Assembly (NCBI RefSeq): GCF_030362855.1
Contig: NZ_JAUCBP010000011.1
Location: 141,887 to 205,886, forward strand
Source of the DNA: Neoalteromonas arenosi
Lineage (GTDB): Bacteria; Pseudomonadota; Gammaproteobacteria; Enterobacterales; Alteromonadaceae
Direction: 5' to 3'
Length of the DNA stretch: 64,000 bases
Part shown: positions 51,622 through 59,307 of the stretch, piece by piece
Layout of the letters: each line of letters begins with the position of its first letter
How positions within the stretch are numbered: position 1 is the stretch's first letter
The notes under the pieces: generated by a model
The model's input: the letters and a program-made list of their open reading frames with translations, nothing else
Databases searched by the model: none
What the model was told of the DNA's origin: nothing
Translations under genes and position numbers: made by a program

Positions 51622-53046
51622 CTATTTGTTTAGCGGCACCTCTATCCGTACCGCCAATCCATGTTGTTCATTCAATTTGGCGCTTATGTTACCACCATGG
51701 CGTTCAATTGCACGCTGTGCAATGCTCAATCCAAGCCCTACTCCTCCGGTACCGCGCGTACGGCTTTTATCGGTCCGATAAAACGGCTTAAACAGCATAC
51801 CGAGCTCTTGCTCGGGAACGCCGTCACCGTCGTCTTCCACGACTACACAGAGGGTATCTGCAGTTACAGACAGCTTAATAACGATGTTCCGGTTCGCGTA
51901 TTTAATCGCATTGCGGCAAACGTTTTCTAACGCACTGTTCCAAAGTTCGGGATAAAGCTGAACACTGCCTTGACTACTGAAATTAGCGCAATCGAGAGAA
52001 ACCTGTTTGTTGACTTGCTCTGCTTCAAAGGCGAGGTCTTTGTATAAGGGTTTTATGGCACTGCCGACAAACTCATCCAATCTGATGCTCTGTGGATGAT
52101 GTTCATCAGCACTCACCTCCAATTTTGACAACCATAACAATTGCTGAATCATTGCCTCCATGAGCTCTGATTCTTTACTAATCCGCGCGATAATATGCGC
52201 ACCGACACGGCTATCGTCAACATTATCAGGGCCTTGTGACTCAAAGGTTTGCTCAGCAATGCCTACGGCCAGTTGTAAGCGCGTTAGCGGTGAACGCAAT
52301 TCATGAGAGACATCCGCCAAGAAGCGTTGATGTTCGCTAAATAAACGCTGCAATTGCGTTGCCATATGGTTGGTGGCATCAGACAGCGCGGCAAACTCGT
52401 CATGGCGCCTCTGGGTAAGCGTAACCCGACTGGTTAAATCGCCTACCGCAAGCCTATCTGTCGCCTGTTTAATTTCATTTAAGGGTTTGGCAAAACTGCG
52501 CGCCAACAAATAGCACAACAGTCCACTAACAACTAGAGCAACTCCGATAACAACCAGTAACAATGGCCCTCTAGATGGCGGCTTAAATCGTGTAGTACCG
52601 ACAAATAAGGCATAGTTATTACCGTTGACAGTTACCGCGACCGGTCCAATAAAACGTGTACTTCCGCGCGTTATCACCACCGGTTTGGGTTCGTTGATCA
52701 GGTCGCGATAGGGTCGAATAGCCGGACGAGAAGGCGGTGGAAATCCAAATATGATGTCATCGCTATTTTTGTCAATAAGAAAAACGTCGAGATTGCGTGC
52801 TTGACTAAACTGGCGAATGCGCCGCACCAATTGATCTCGCGATGTAAGCCGCATGCGCTCTAAACGCTCAACTGCTCGTTCTAACTGGCTCAACTGACTT
52901 TGGGTCGGCTCACTATACTCTGGTGCGGGAGCGAGTGCATATGCCACTAAAACGCCCGTCCCTATGCTACTTAACGTTACCAGCCAGAACCAAAAAAAGA
53001 TCCGTCCAAAAAAGCTATTGCGCGGATTAAATCGCTGCCAATTCAT
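51622..53046 (-). CDS. cpxA: Envelope-stress sensor histidine kinase, CpxA-like
   Basis: 474 residues: an N-terminal TM helix, a periplasmic domain (about 35-165), a second TM helix (LLLVVIGVALVVSGLLCYLLA), HAMP, HisKA with phospho-acceptor His248 in ADVSHELRSPLTRL, and HATPase_c (NAIKY, VEDDGDGVP, GVGLGLSIA). It phosphorylates the CpxR-like regulator encoded 1 bp upstream in overlap. The assignment as CpxA is supported by the divergent CpxP-like gene and a CpxR box; the periplasmic domain alone is not diagnostic. Confidence 0.87.
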   Translation of the reverse strand: MNWQRFNPRNSFFGRIFFWFWLVTLSSIGTGVLVAYALAPAPEYSEPTQSQLSQLERAVERLERMRLTSRDQLVRRIRQFSQARNLDVFLIDKNSDDIIFGFPPPSRPAIRPYRDLINEPKPVVITRGSTRFIGPVAVTVNGNNYALFVGTTRFKPPSRGPLLLVVIGVALVVSGLLCYLLARSFAKPLNEIKQATDRLAVGDLTSRVTLTQRRHDEFAALSDATNHMATQLQRLFSEHQRFLADVSHELRSPLTRLQLAVGIAEQTFESQGPDNVDDSRVGAHIIARISKESELMEAMIQQLLWLSKLEVSADEHHPQSIRLDEFVGSAIKPLYKDLAFEAEQVNKQVSLDCANFSSQGSVQLYPELWNSALENVCRNAIKYANRNIVIKLSVTADTLCVVVEDDGDGVPEQELGMLFKPFYRTDKSRTRGTGGVGLGLSIAQRAIERHGGNISAKLNEQHGLAVRIEVPLNK

Positions 53047-53741
53047 CAGTCAATCTGCCTAAATATATAACCCGCGCCACGCACGGTCTTGATAGGTTCG
53101 GCGACGTCTCGCTCGGCAAGTTTTTTGCGGATATTACTGACATGCATGTCGATGCTTCGATCAAAGGCGGCAAGTCTGCGACCTAAAACTTGCTCACTGA
53201 TTTTTTCCTTAGTGACCAGATCGCCAACATTCATCATCAATAGGCGCAGTAACATGAATTCAGTACCGGTGAGCTCGAGTCGCAGACCATTAGCATGAAC
53301 TTCTTGTTTTGCTGGATTTAAAACAATACTACCGATACTTAAAGACTGTTGTGTACTGCTTTGCAGCGCATGCTCAGAGCGGCGGATCATCGCTTTAATT
53401 CGGGCAGATAACTCTCTGTGATTAAATGGCTTGGGCAAATAATCGTCAGCACCGAGCTCTAAACCTAACACGCGATCGTAATCATCGCCTTTCGCTGTGA
53501 GCATTATTACCGGTGTTAGGTGCGATTGGCGCAGTCGTTTTAAGACTTCGAAACCGTCCATTGCTGGCATCATGACGTCCAGTAGTATGACGTCTATATC
53601 ACTATGTGATGTGGCATACTCTAGACCGCTAAGGCCATCGTGACAGGCCTGAATATCATAACCCTGTGGCGAAAGATATTCGCTAAGCAGCTCAGTGAGT
53701 GCAACATCATCATCAATTAATAACAGCTTCTTATTTGTCAT
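53046..53741 (-). CDS. cpxR: Envelope-stress response regulator, CpxR-like
   Basis: 231 residues: a receiver domain with phospho-acceptor Asp55 (VILLDVMMPAMDG) and an OmpR-type winged-helix DNA-binding domain (ELTGTEFMLLRLLMMNVGDLV...RSIDMHVSNIRKKL). In E. coli CpxR activates periplasmic folding factors, including the divergent cpxP. Here too a Spy/CpxP-type gene diverges, with a CpxR-box-like pair in the 159-bp gap. Confidence 0.88.
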   Translation of the reverse strand: MTNKKLLLIDDDVALTELLSEYLSPQGYDIQACHDGLSGLEYATSHSDIDVILLDVMMPAMDGFEVLKRLRQSHLTPVIMLTAKGDDYDRVLGLELGADDYLPKPFNHRELSARIKAMIRRSEHALQSSTQQSLSIGSIVLNPAKQEVHANGLRLELTGTEFMLLRLLMMNVGDLVTKEKISEQVLGRRLAAFDRSIDMHVSNIRKKLAERDVAEPIKTVRGAGYIFRQID

Positions 53742-53808
53742 ATGTCTTACCCAGTTAGACCTGTAGCATAATGGATCTTAACCTGCACAAGCAAAATCGC
53801 GTTTAGCC

Positions 53809-53824
53809 TTTACATAACCTTTAC
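53809..53824 (-). promoter_or_regulatory. CpxR-box-like direct repeat
   Basis: On the minus strand GTAAA-N6-GTAAA (TTTAC-ATAACC-TTTAC on plus), close to the known CpxR consensus GTAAA-N5-GTAAA. It ends 7 bp before a -35-like TTGCGT (53832-53837), paired with TAGACT (53857-53862), that could serve the divergent CpxP-like gene. This is the position expected for activation. Confidence 0.6.
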
Positions 53825-53900
53825 ACTCGATTTGCGTTTCTTTGCATTGACGGCGCTAGACTTATCAGCACTGAATATCAGTTTTCCAATGAGGTGATTT

Positions 53901-54665
53901 ATGAAGAAATTAGTTTTATCAGCCATCGGTGTAGCGCTATCTATACAACTAGCCACTGCAACAGCAGCACCACGTCACGAGCCGGCAATGGTAAAAGCAT
54001 TGCAACAGCTATCACTGAGCGAGCAACAGCAACAACAGATCAACCAAATCATCGGCGCACGTCGTGCGGACGTTGACATTTTTGCGACCGACGGTCGCGA
54101 ATTACGCCGTGAAATGAAAACGCTAGTCCAAGCGGACGTGTGGGACCAAAGTGCAATCGAACGAGCCTTGCTCGCTCGTGCAGAGCTACACCAAAGCCGC
54201 AAACTAGAGCAGGCGCAAACCCGCCATCAAGTTTGGAATGTATTATCTGCAGAGCAGCAGGCACAGATGTTGGCGTTAATTGACGAGCGTGGACCCAGAA
54301 ATAGAGACCGGGGACAGTTGCGAGAGCGTTTATGGGAACGCATCAGTGATCGTTTAGCCCTAACTGATGCACAATACGAAGCCATTAGTACGATTCGAAG
54401 TGATTTCGCTGACCAACGAGAACTGTCTAAAGCGCGGATGACGGAGTTTCGCCAAGCTGAACAAGCATTGATCCGCACTAGTGAGTTTGATATTGCCGCT
54501 TGGCAAGACTTATATACTCAATATCAGAGCGTTAAACTTCAGCAAGGGGTTGCCAAGGCATACATGCATCATCAGGTTTTGCAGGTACTTACGCCGGAAC
54601 AACGCGAAAAATTAAACCAGGCAGAACGAAAAATCAGACAACGAATGCACGGCCGAGGCGCTTAA
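53901..54665 (+). CDS. Double-length Spy/CpxP-family periplasmic protein
   Basis: 254 residues with a signal peptide (ending ATAAPRH), then two tandem Spy/CpxP-like helical modules of about 95 residues. Each opens with a first LTxxQ-like motif (SLSEQQQQQI near 34; ALTDAQYEAI near 151) and closes with a second (VLSAEQQAQM near 115; VLTPEQREKL near 232). Single-module CpxP and Spy are about 160 residues. The family chaperones periplasmic proteins and, for CpxP, inhibits CpxA. It diverges from cpxRA with a CpxR box between. AATGAGGTG precedes the ATG. Confidence 0.84.
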   Translation: MKKLVLSAIGVALSIQLATATAAPRHEPAMVKALQQLSLSEQQQQQINQIIGARRADVDIFATDGRELRREMKTLVQADVWDQSAIERALLARAELHQSRKLEQAQTRHQVWNVLSAEQQAQMLALIDERGPRNRDRGQLRERLWERISDRLALTDAQYEAISTIRSDFADQRELSKARMTEFRQAEQALIRTSEFDIAAWQDLYTQYQSVKLQQGVAKAYMHHQVLQVLTPEQREKLNQAERKIRQRMHGRGA

Positions 54666-54666
54666 G

Positions 54667-55497
54667 CTAGTCGGCACGATTCTTACCTTGCTGATAAAAT
54701 TGATAAATCGATTGTTTGTCAAAATTGTCGAGTTGGGTAAGGATCGTCTTTGCAATATCGGCGTGTTGCGTAGCGAACGCTTCACTGAAAACCACATAGG
54801 CTTGATTGGCTACATAGGGTTCATAGATAGTGCTTATATCCTGCATACCGGCGTAGTCAGCTTTAGTTTTAATTTGCGTTTGGTCAATACTGCAAACCTC
54901 CGAGATAGCGTCTACTCGACCTCGTTCTAGCAGCGTAAATTTTTCCAGATAATTGTAAATAACTAACCAGTCAATCACCATAGACTCGCCATGGCTTTGC
55001 GAGAACCCAGCTTCTACGCCGACTGTCAATTTGGTTTCACCGCGCAAACCCGCCTGTGCTTTGGCAATATAGTTCGGTCGATTTAACGTGGTTAAACAAA
55101 TTTCGACGTTTGAAAAATAACTGTTCTCAAGGGCTGGATCTATCTCTTTAGGATACAGGCCAAACTGATCGCGCTGCTCATTGTAACTACCAATAATCAT
55201 ATCAACTGTACCAGCGCGTAATTCAACGTCGCAACGCTTCCAAGGTCGCATAATGTATTGTATTGCGACGTTCTCTAGTTGCCCATGGCCGAAAACTTGG
55301 CTAAGGATTTGCGGGTTGATGCCTGTGACTTCACCTTGATCAGTGAAAATGAAGAAAGGATATACGTCAGCGTTTGGGGTACAAAAGCGCACTACTGTTT
55401 GCTCTTTCGCCGTCACTTCAACACTAGTTAAAAGTAATAAAACCGCTGACAATAAAGCGATAAATATTGGGCTATGGCCTTGGGTTGTGCGTTGCAT
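54667..55497 (-). CDS. Periplasmic solute-binding protein (SBP_bac_3 type)
   Basis: 276 residues from the ATG at 55497, chosen because AGAGG lies five bases before it and a clean signal peptide follows. The frame is open 11 codons further up. The mature part resembles family-3 extracellular solute-binding proteins: FCTPNADVYPFFIFTDQGEVTGINPQIL, RPWKRCDVELRAGTVDMIIGSY, and GVEAGFS. No transporter permease is nearby, and many such orphans in marine bacteria have unknown ligands. Three cysteines (FCTPN, KRCDV, EICLT) are unusual for the family and could form a disulfide. Confidence 0.78.
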   Translation of the reverse strand: MQRTTQGHSPIFIALLSAVLLLLTSVEVTAKEQTVVRFCTPNADVYPFFIFTDQGEVTGINPQILSQVFGHGQLENVAIQYIMRPWKRCDVELRAGTVDMIIGSYNEQRDQFGLYPKEIDPALENSYFSNVEICLTTLNRPNYIAKAQAGLRGETKLTVGVEAGFSQSHGESMVIDWLVIYNYLEKFTLLERGRVDAISEVCSIDQTQIKTKADYAGMQDISTIYEPYVANQAYVVFSEAFATQHADIAKTILTQLDNFDKQSIYQFYQQGKNRAD

Positions 55498-55537
55498 TGA
55501 TACCTCTGTAGCTATTACGCCGCTCTTCATAGCACGT

Positions 55538-55557
55538 AAGCTAAATTACTTTAGCTT
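55538..55557. promoter_or_regulatory. Perfect inverted repeat AAGCTAAA-TTAC-TTTAGCTT
   Basis: An 8-bp perfect inverted repeat with a 4-bp spacer, 41 bp upstream of the solute-binding-protein start and 65 bp past the mgsA stop. No T-tract on the minus strand, so an operator is as likely as an mRNA-end hairpin. Confidence 0.4.
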
Positions 55558-55622
55558 GTTTAAATATAGGTAATAACCAGCACAGAGTAAACTGAGCACC
55601 GATATATCTACACAGTTTCACA

Positions 55623-56033
55623 TTAATAGTTGGGAACTTCTCGCTGATAATCCAACGATAAAAACAGCGGTGAAGTGATCAATAAATCTGCTGTCGAACG
55701 GTTACAAGCCACCGGTACATTCCACACTGAGCACAGACGCAGCAATGCTTTTACATCAGGATCGTGCGGTGCGGGATTGAGAGGATCCCAAAAGAAAAAT
55801 AACGCATCGAGCTCACCCTCTGCAATCAGCGCCCCAATTTGCTGATCACCACCGAGGGGTCCACTTTTAAAACGCTGTACAGTAAGCCCAGTTTGCTCTG
55901 CGATCAATCCACCTGTGGTGCCGGTACCAACCAGACGACACTGCTCTAAGCGCTGCATGTTTGCGTTAGCCCACGCTAATAAATCAGGTTTTTTGTGATC
56001 ATGCGCTACCAGCGCGATGGTCGGCTTACTCAT
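55623..56033 (-). CDS. mgsA: Methylglyoxal synthase
   Basis: A 136-residue enzyme that converts dihydroxyacetone phosphate to methylglyoxal and phosphate, a bypass of lower glycolysis. Seen: [16 protein letters not shown], the [10 protein letters not shown] loop, [16 protein letters not shown] with the phosphate-binding and catalytic Asp region, and [21 protein letters not shown]. Slightly shorter than the E. coli enzyme (152). It overlaps the upstream kelch gene by 4 bp and so is translationally coupled to it. Confidence 0.94.
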   Translation of the reverse strand: MSKPTIALVAHDHKKPDLLAWANANMQRLEQCRLVGTGTTGGLIAEQTGLTVQRFKSGPLGGDQQIGALIAEGELDALFFFWDPLNPAPHDPDVKALLRLCSVWNVPVACNRSTADLLITSPLFLSLDYQREVPNY

Positions 56034-57169
56034 GGCAATATCTCACTTATATTATCAATAAAAATTTTATCACTGACCGATTGCTTAGCTTGCATCCCAC
56101 CTACCCTCAATAGCTCATCCTCTACAACTAAAAGCCCTCGGTGGTCCATACTCGCATGGCCCGACGTCACTACTTGCCATTTGCCAGATTCTATTTGATA
56201 AAGCCAAACATCAGCAGATGGCTCCGCAGGCGCACCGTTGTAGCCAATGCCGTTAAAGTTGTATGGATTAGTCGCGCCACCGACGAAGGCAATCACTCCC
56301 CTATCATCTAAACCAGAAGCTGCCATCCGGTAGCGTCCTGTTGCTGTTGGATGTGGCACAGTAGTCCAATTTATTCGGCTCTGGTTCTTACTGTCGATCT
56401 CGCCTCTAAAGCAGGCGCTCTCCATAGTGAAATCTCGCCGTTTCTCTGGGTGATAACGAACGCTAACACCATCACAAATCAACATGACATTGCCAACTAT
56501 ACCGCCCGCATGACCAAATACTGCCTTGCCCGGAAATGGCGAGGCCTGTTGCCACGCATTGTTTTCGATATCGTAAATCTGCACCAAATTGACATTGCCG
56601 TCGTTATGCCAACCACTGATCAGATATATAAAGCGCTCTTGATAAACTAAGGCAACGGCGTCATCCACGGGTACAGGTGAAGGCGCCAAAACGTCATAAG
56701 TATTTGTAAGTAGCGAATAGCGATAATTGTCGGGACTGGAAATCTCTTCGTGGTCTTCCGCAACCGTATAACCGCCAAACAAGTAAGCGTCTTCACCTAT
56801 TCCAACCGCAATAGCAGCGAGCCGTCCAGTTAAGGGCAAGCTGCTGGGCACGGGTTGTCTTGGCTGCCACGCGTTTTGCCCTAATTGATAACTGAAGACG
56901 CGATTGTGAACCGCACGCCAGTCTTTGTCCTGTGCTAACCCCATAAAGGATAGAAGTACCGGATTGTCTTTAATTCTTACTAATGCTACAGCATTATTAG
57001 ATACCGGCTCCGGTAATACAGGCCAGCGATTGTCGGCTTGCACCGCAAGACCGACAATAAGCAAAAAAATGGCTACAAGCGGATACATTGACCGGTTGGG
57101 AGTTATTTTTATTCTCATCGTTAAAACGAAATCTTTATTCATTTTCGGCAATAGCCTTAAAAATCGCAC
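56030..57169 (-). CDS. Secreted kelch-repeat beta-propeller protein
   Basis: 379 residues. A hydrophobic signal or anchor segment ([20 protein letters not shown]) lies after about 28 residues, so translation probably starts at an internal Met (57142 or 57118). Then come about six kelch-type blades with characteristic GG and Y/W positions ([28 protein letters not shown]). It resembles N-acetylneuraminate epimerase-type propellers in general shape, but I see no sialate genes. Function unknown; periplasmic or surface. Coupled to mgsA by a 4-bp overlap. No Shine-Dalgarno supports the longest start. Confidence 0.75.
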   Translation of the reverse strand: MRFLRLLPKMNKDFVLTMRIKITPNRSMYPLVAIFLLIVGLAVQADNRWPVLPEPVSNNAVALVRIKDNPVLLSFMGLAQDKDWRAVHNRVFSYQLGQNAWQPRQPVPSSLPLTGRLAAIAVGIGEDAYLFGGYTVAEDHEEISSPDNYRYSLLTNTYDVLAPSPVPVDDAVALVYQERFIYLISGWHNDGNVNLVQIYDIENNAWQQASPFPGKAVFGHAGGIVGNVMLICDGVSVRYHPEKRRDFTMESACFRGEIDSKNQSRINWTTVPHPTATGRYRMAASGLDDRGVIAFVGGATNPYNFNGIGYNGAPAEPSADVWLYQIESGKWQVVTSGHASMDHRGLLVVEDELLRVGGMQAKQSVSDKIFIDNISEILP

Positions 57170-57226
57170 AGAATAAGTTAAAAAACTATGCCATTTGTGT
57201 TTTTAGACTCAATTTAAATAAATTTT

Positions 57227-57255
57227 TATGCATTTTTATTTCATATTTATTCGCT
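57227..57255 (+). promoter_or_regulatory. Candidate ArgR operator (two overlapping ARG-box-like sites)
   Basis: In a very AT-rich stretch, 57227-57244 and 57238-57255 each match the ARG-box pattern WNTGAATWWWWATTCANW at about 13 of 16 defined positions. They overlap rather than lying 3 bp apart as in strong ArgR operators. That argues for caution. Position upstream of the argC leader is appropriate. Confidence 0.35.
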
Positions 57256-57302
57256 TTGGGTTATTCTGGCGTTGGGTTAATTCACTTGCTTTTACAAATT
57301 GT

Positions 57303-57371
57303 ATGAAACGGGTTACAAACAACTTTAAGTTCTTCTCCCTGTATCGCTACTGCCTGCTTTGCCGACGATAA
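57303..57371 (+). CDS. Putative arginine leader peptide (22 codons) of the argC operon
   Basis: A short ORF with ATG at 57303 and TAA at 57369-57371. The peptide begins MKRVTNN and ends LLCRR. Arg codons are at positions 3 (CGG), 15 (CGC), 21 and 22 (CGA CGA), and the tandem pair stands immediately before the stop. The ORF is followed 22 nt later by a strong intrinsic terminator hairpin that precedes argC. This is the classic layout of a ribosome-mediated attenuator. Codons 15-16 (CGCTAC) can pair with GTAGCG at 57386-57391. Weak point: no clear Shine-Dalgarno before the ATG. Confidence 0.5.
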   Translation: MKRVTNNFKFFSLYRYCLLCRR

Positions 57372-57393
57372 AAGGTTTTATTTTTGTAGCGTC

Positions 57394-57455
57394 CTTTTTG
57401 CCTTTGCTAGAGGTCATACGACGGCAACCGTATGAGCAAAGGCGAAAAGTTTTTT
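57394..57455 (+). terminator. Intrinsic terminator (attenuator candidate) in the argC leader
   Basis: CTTTTTGCCTTTGCT (57394-57408) pairs with AGCAAAGGCGAAAAG (57435-57449) over 15 bp with one U.G. After a 6-nt bulge CATACG pairs with CGTATG around an 8-nt loop. TTTTTT follows at 57450-57455. It is directional (+). No plus-strand gene ends upstream, since the preceding gene runs the other way, and only 27 nt separate the T-tract from the argC ATG. argC transcription must therefore pass through it. Alternative pairings (CTTTGC 57357-57362 with GCAAAG 57436-57441; AAAAGG 57370-57375 with CCTTTT 57393-57398) could compete. Confidence 0.8.
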
Positions 57456-57482
57456 CTCCCTCATTTAATAGATTGAATAAAA

Positions 57483-58508
57483 ATGAAAACATGTGTAATT
57501 GGTGCGAGTGGCTATACGGGTGCTGAACTTGTCCGCCTTATACAGCACCATCCTAAATTTACGCTTGGGCAAACGTTCGTGTCGGAGCAAAGCGCTGATG
57601 CTGGCCAACCACTTTCGGTACTTTACCCTGCTCTTAACGGTATAGTTAACACTCAGCTTGAAGCGCTCAACGATGCAACCTTAGCTAGTCTTGCTCATGA
57701 TTATGACGCTATCTTTCTTGCGACTCCGCATCAAGCCAGTCACGATTGGGCCAGCCAGCTTTTAGCGGGAAGCGCCAAAGTCTTTGATTTAAGCGGTGCA
57801 TTTCGACTGCAAGACAGGCAAGTGTTTGAGCGGTATTACGGCTTTCAACACACACAACCGCATGCCTTGGGACAAGCGGTCTATGGCCTGGCCGAATGGT
57901 ATCAAGAGTTAATTGCTAAGGCTAAATTCGTCGCAGTTCCCGGGTGTTACCCTACAGCGTCATTACTTGCCACCAAGCCGCTTGGGCACGCTGACCTGTT
58001 GGATCCGAATCATTTCCCTATCATTAATGCGACGTCAGGCGTCAGTGGCGCAGGCAGAAAAGCAACGATGACAAACAGCTTCTGTGAAGTCAGTCTTCAA
58101 GCTTATGGCATTTTAGGTCATCGCCACACGCCAGAGATCAGTGCTTATCTAGGTAGCTCCGTAATCTTTACTCCACACTTGGGTAACTTTAAACGGGGTA
58201 TTCTCGCAACAACAGTATGTAAGCTTAAGTATGGCGTTTCCGCTGACCAAGTTGAGGCCGCCTACCTCAATGCATATAGCTCTCAACCCATGGTTAGACT
58301 TGTTGCCCAGTCGCCGCGACTGGACAATGTGGTTGGCCAAAATTTTGCTGACTTGCACTGGCAATACAGTCAAGAAACCGGCTATGTCGTCATTACCAGT
58401 GCAATTGACAACTTACTCAAAGGCGCCGCAAGCCAAGCCGTTCAGTGTGCTAATTTGGCCTTTGGCTTATCTACTTCGACGGGTTTAATCGGGAGTCAGC
58501 ATGGATAA
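57483..58508 (+). CDS. argC: N-acetyl-gamma-glutamyl-phosphate reductase
   Basis: A 341-residue enzyme that reduces N-acetylglutamyl phosphate to the semialdehyde with NADPH, the third step of arginine synthesis. NADP motif GASGYTGAELVRL at the start; catalytic Cys155 in VPGCYPTA; GHRHTPEI later. First gene of a plus-strand operon argC-B-F-G-H-A with overlaps or tiny gaps throughout. The 313-bp upstream gap holds ARG-box-like DNA, a leader ORF and a terminator. The ribosome site is weak (AGATTGAATAAAA before ATG). It overlaps argB by 8 bp. Confidence 0.97.
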   Translation: MKTCVIGASGYTGAELVRLIQHHPKFTLGQTFVSEQSADAGQPLSVLYPALNGIVNTQLEALNDATLASLAHDYDAIFLATPHQASHDWASQLLAGSAKVFDLSGAFRLQDRQVFERYYGFQHTQPHALGQAVYGLAEWYQELIAKAKFVAVPGCYPTASLLATKPLGHADLLDPNHFPIINATSGVSGAGRKATMTNSFCEVSLQAYGILGHRHTPEISAYLGSSVIFTPHLGNFKRGILATTVCKLKYGVSADQVEAAYLNAYSSQPMVRLVAQSPRLDNVVGQNFADLHWQYSQETGYVVITSAIDNLLKGAASQAVQCANLAFGLSTSTGLIGSQHG

Positions 58509-59307
58509 GCCTGTTGTGGTAAAAGTGGGTGGCGCATTACTCGAAAACGCAACCGCGTTACAGAACCTATTATCCGCCCTGCAAACCTTACAACAGCACA
58601 GACCTGTTGTGTTGGTTCACGGCGGTGGCAATGGCGTTGAGCTATTGATGCAAAAGCTCGGGCTTGAAACGGTCAAGCATCAGGGATTGCGCGTTACGCC
58701 AGACGAGCACATGCCGTTTATAACTGGCGCTTTAGCCGGCACAGCCAACAAAGCTATCTGTGCTGCAGCGTATGCGTTACAAGTGAAAACCGTTGGATTG
58801 AGCTTGTTTGACGGCAATAGCGTCAAATGCGACGTGTTGTCGGCGCAACTGCAAGCAGTTGGCACCCCTACCCCGGACCAACCGCAATTGTTGCACAGTT
58901 TACTTGCGGCAAAACAGTTGCCCGTCATCAGCTCTATTGGCTGTGATCCCAGTGGTCGTCTGCTCAATGTAAATGCAGACCAAGCCGCAACGGCTATCGC
59001 ACAGTTACTCGATGCCGATCTGTATCTACTTTCCGATGTTCCGGGCGTACTGGACGGCGACAAGCAATTAGTGAGTTCACTCACCCAGGCGTTAGCAACA
59101 CAGCTAATTCAAGAGGGCGTTATTCAAGCGGGCATGCTAGTCAAGGTTAATGCTGCGCAAGCCGCTGCAACAACCCTTGGACATGGTGTCACCATCGGTG
59201 ATTGGTCTACGCCCGATGCATTGGTACAACACGCCTCAACTAATAACAAACACGATTACGGCACTTTTGTTCATGCCGCAGTGCCCCAACAGGAAGTACA
59301 ATTATGA
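58501..59307 (+). CDS. argB: Acetylglutamate kinase
   Basis: A 268-residue amino-acid kinase that phosphorylates N-acetylglutamate. Motifs: VVKVGGALLEN (ATP), VLVHGGGNGVELLMQKLG (substrate), and the NVNADQAATAIAQLL region. It lacks the N-terminal helix that makes arginine-sensitive hexameric kinases, so feedback probably rests on ArgA as in E. coli. Overlaps argC by 8 bp and argF by 4 bp. Confidence 0.96.
   Translation: MDKPVVVKVGGALLENATALQNLLSALQTLQQHRPVVLVHGGGNGVELLMQKLGLETVKHQGLRVTPDEHMPFITGALAGTANKAICAAAYALQVKTVGLSLFDGNSVKCDVLSAQLQAVGTPTPDQPQLLHSLLAAKQLPVISSIGCDPSGRLLNVNADQAATAIAQLLDADLYLLSDVPGVLDGDKQLVSSLTQALATQLIQEGVIQAGMLVKVNAAQAAATTLGHGVTIGDWSTPDALVQHASTNNKHDYGTFVHAAVPQQEVQL

Noticed and set aside
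57088..57306. 72-codon plus-strand frame upstream of argC
   Set aside because: It overlaps the kelch gene start and AT-rich promoter DNA and has no recognisable composition. The 22-codon frame at 57303 is in a different frame and is better supported by context.
57345..57455. A known amino-acid riboswitch upstream of argC
   Set aside because: I do not recognise any known riboswitch aptamer core. The tandem Arg codons make peptide-based attenuation the simpler reading.
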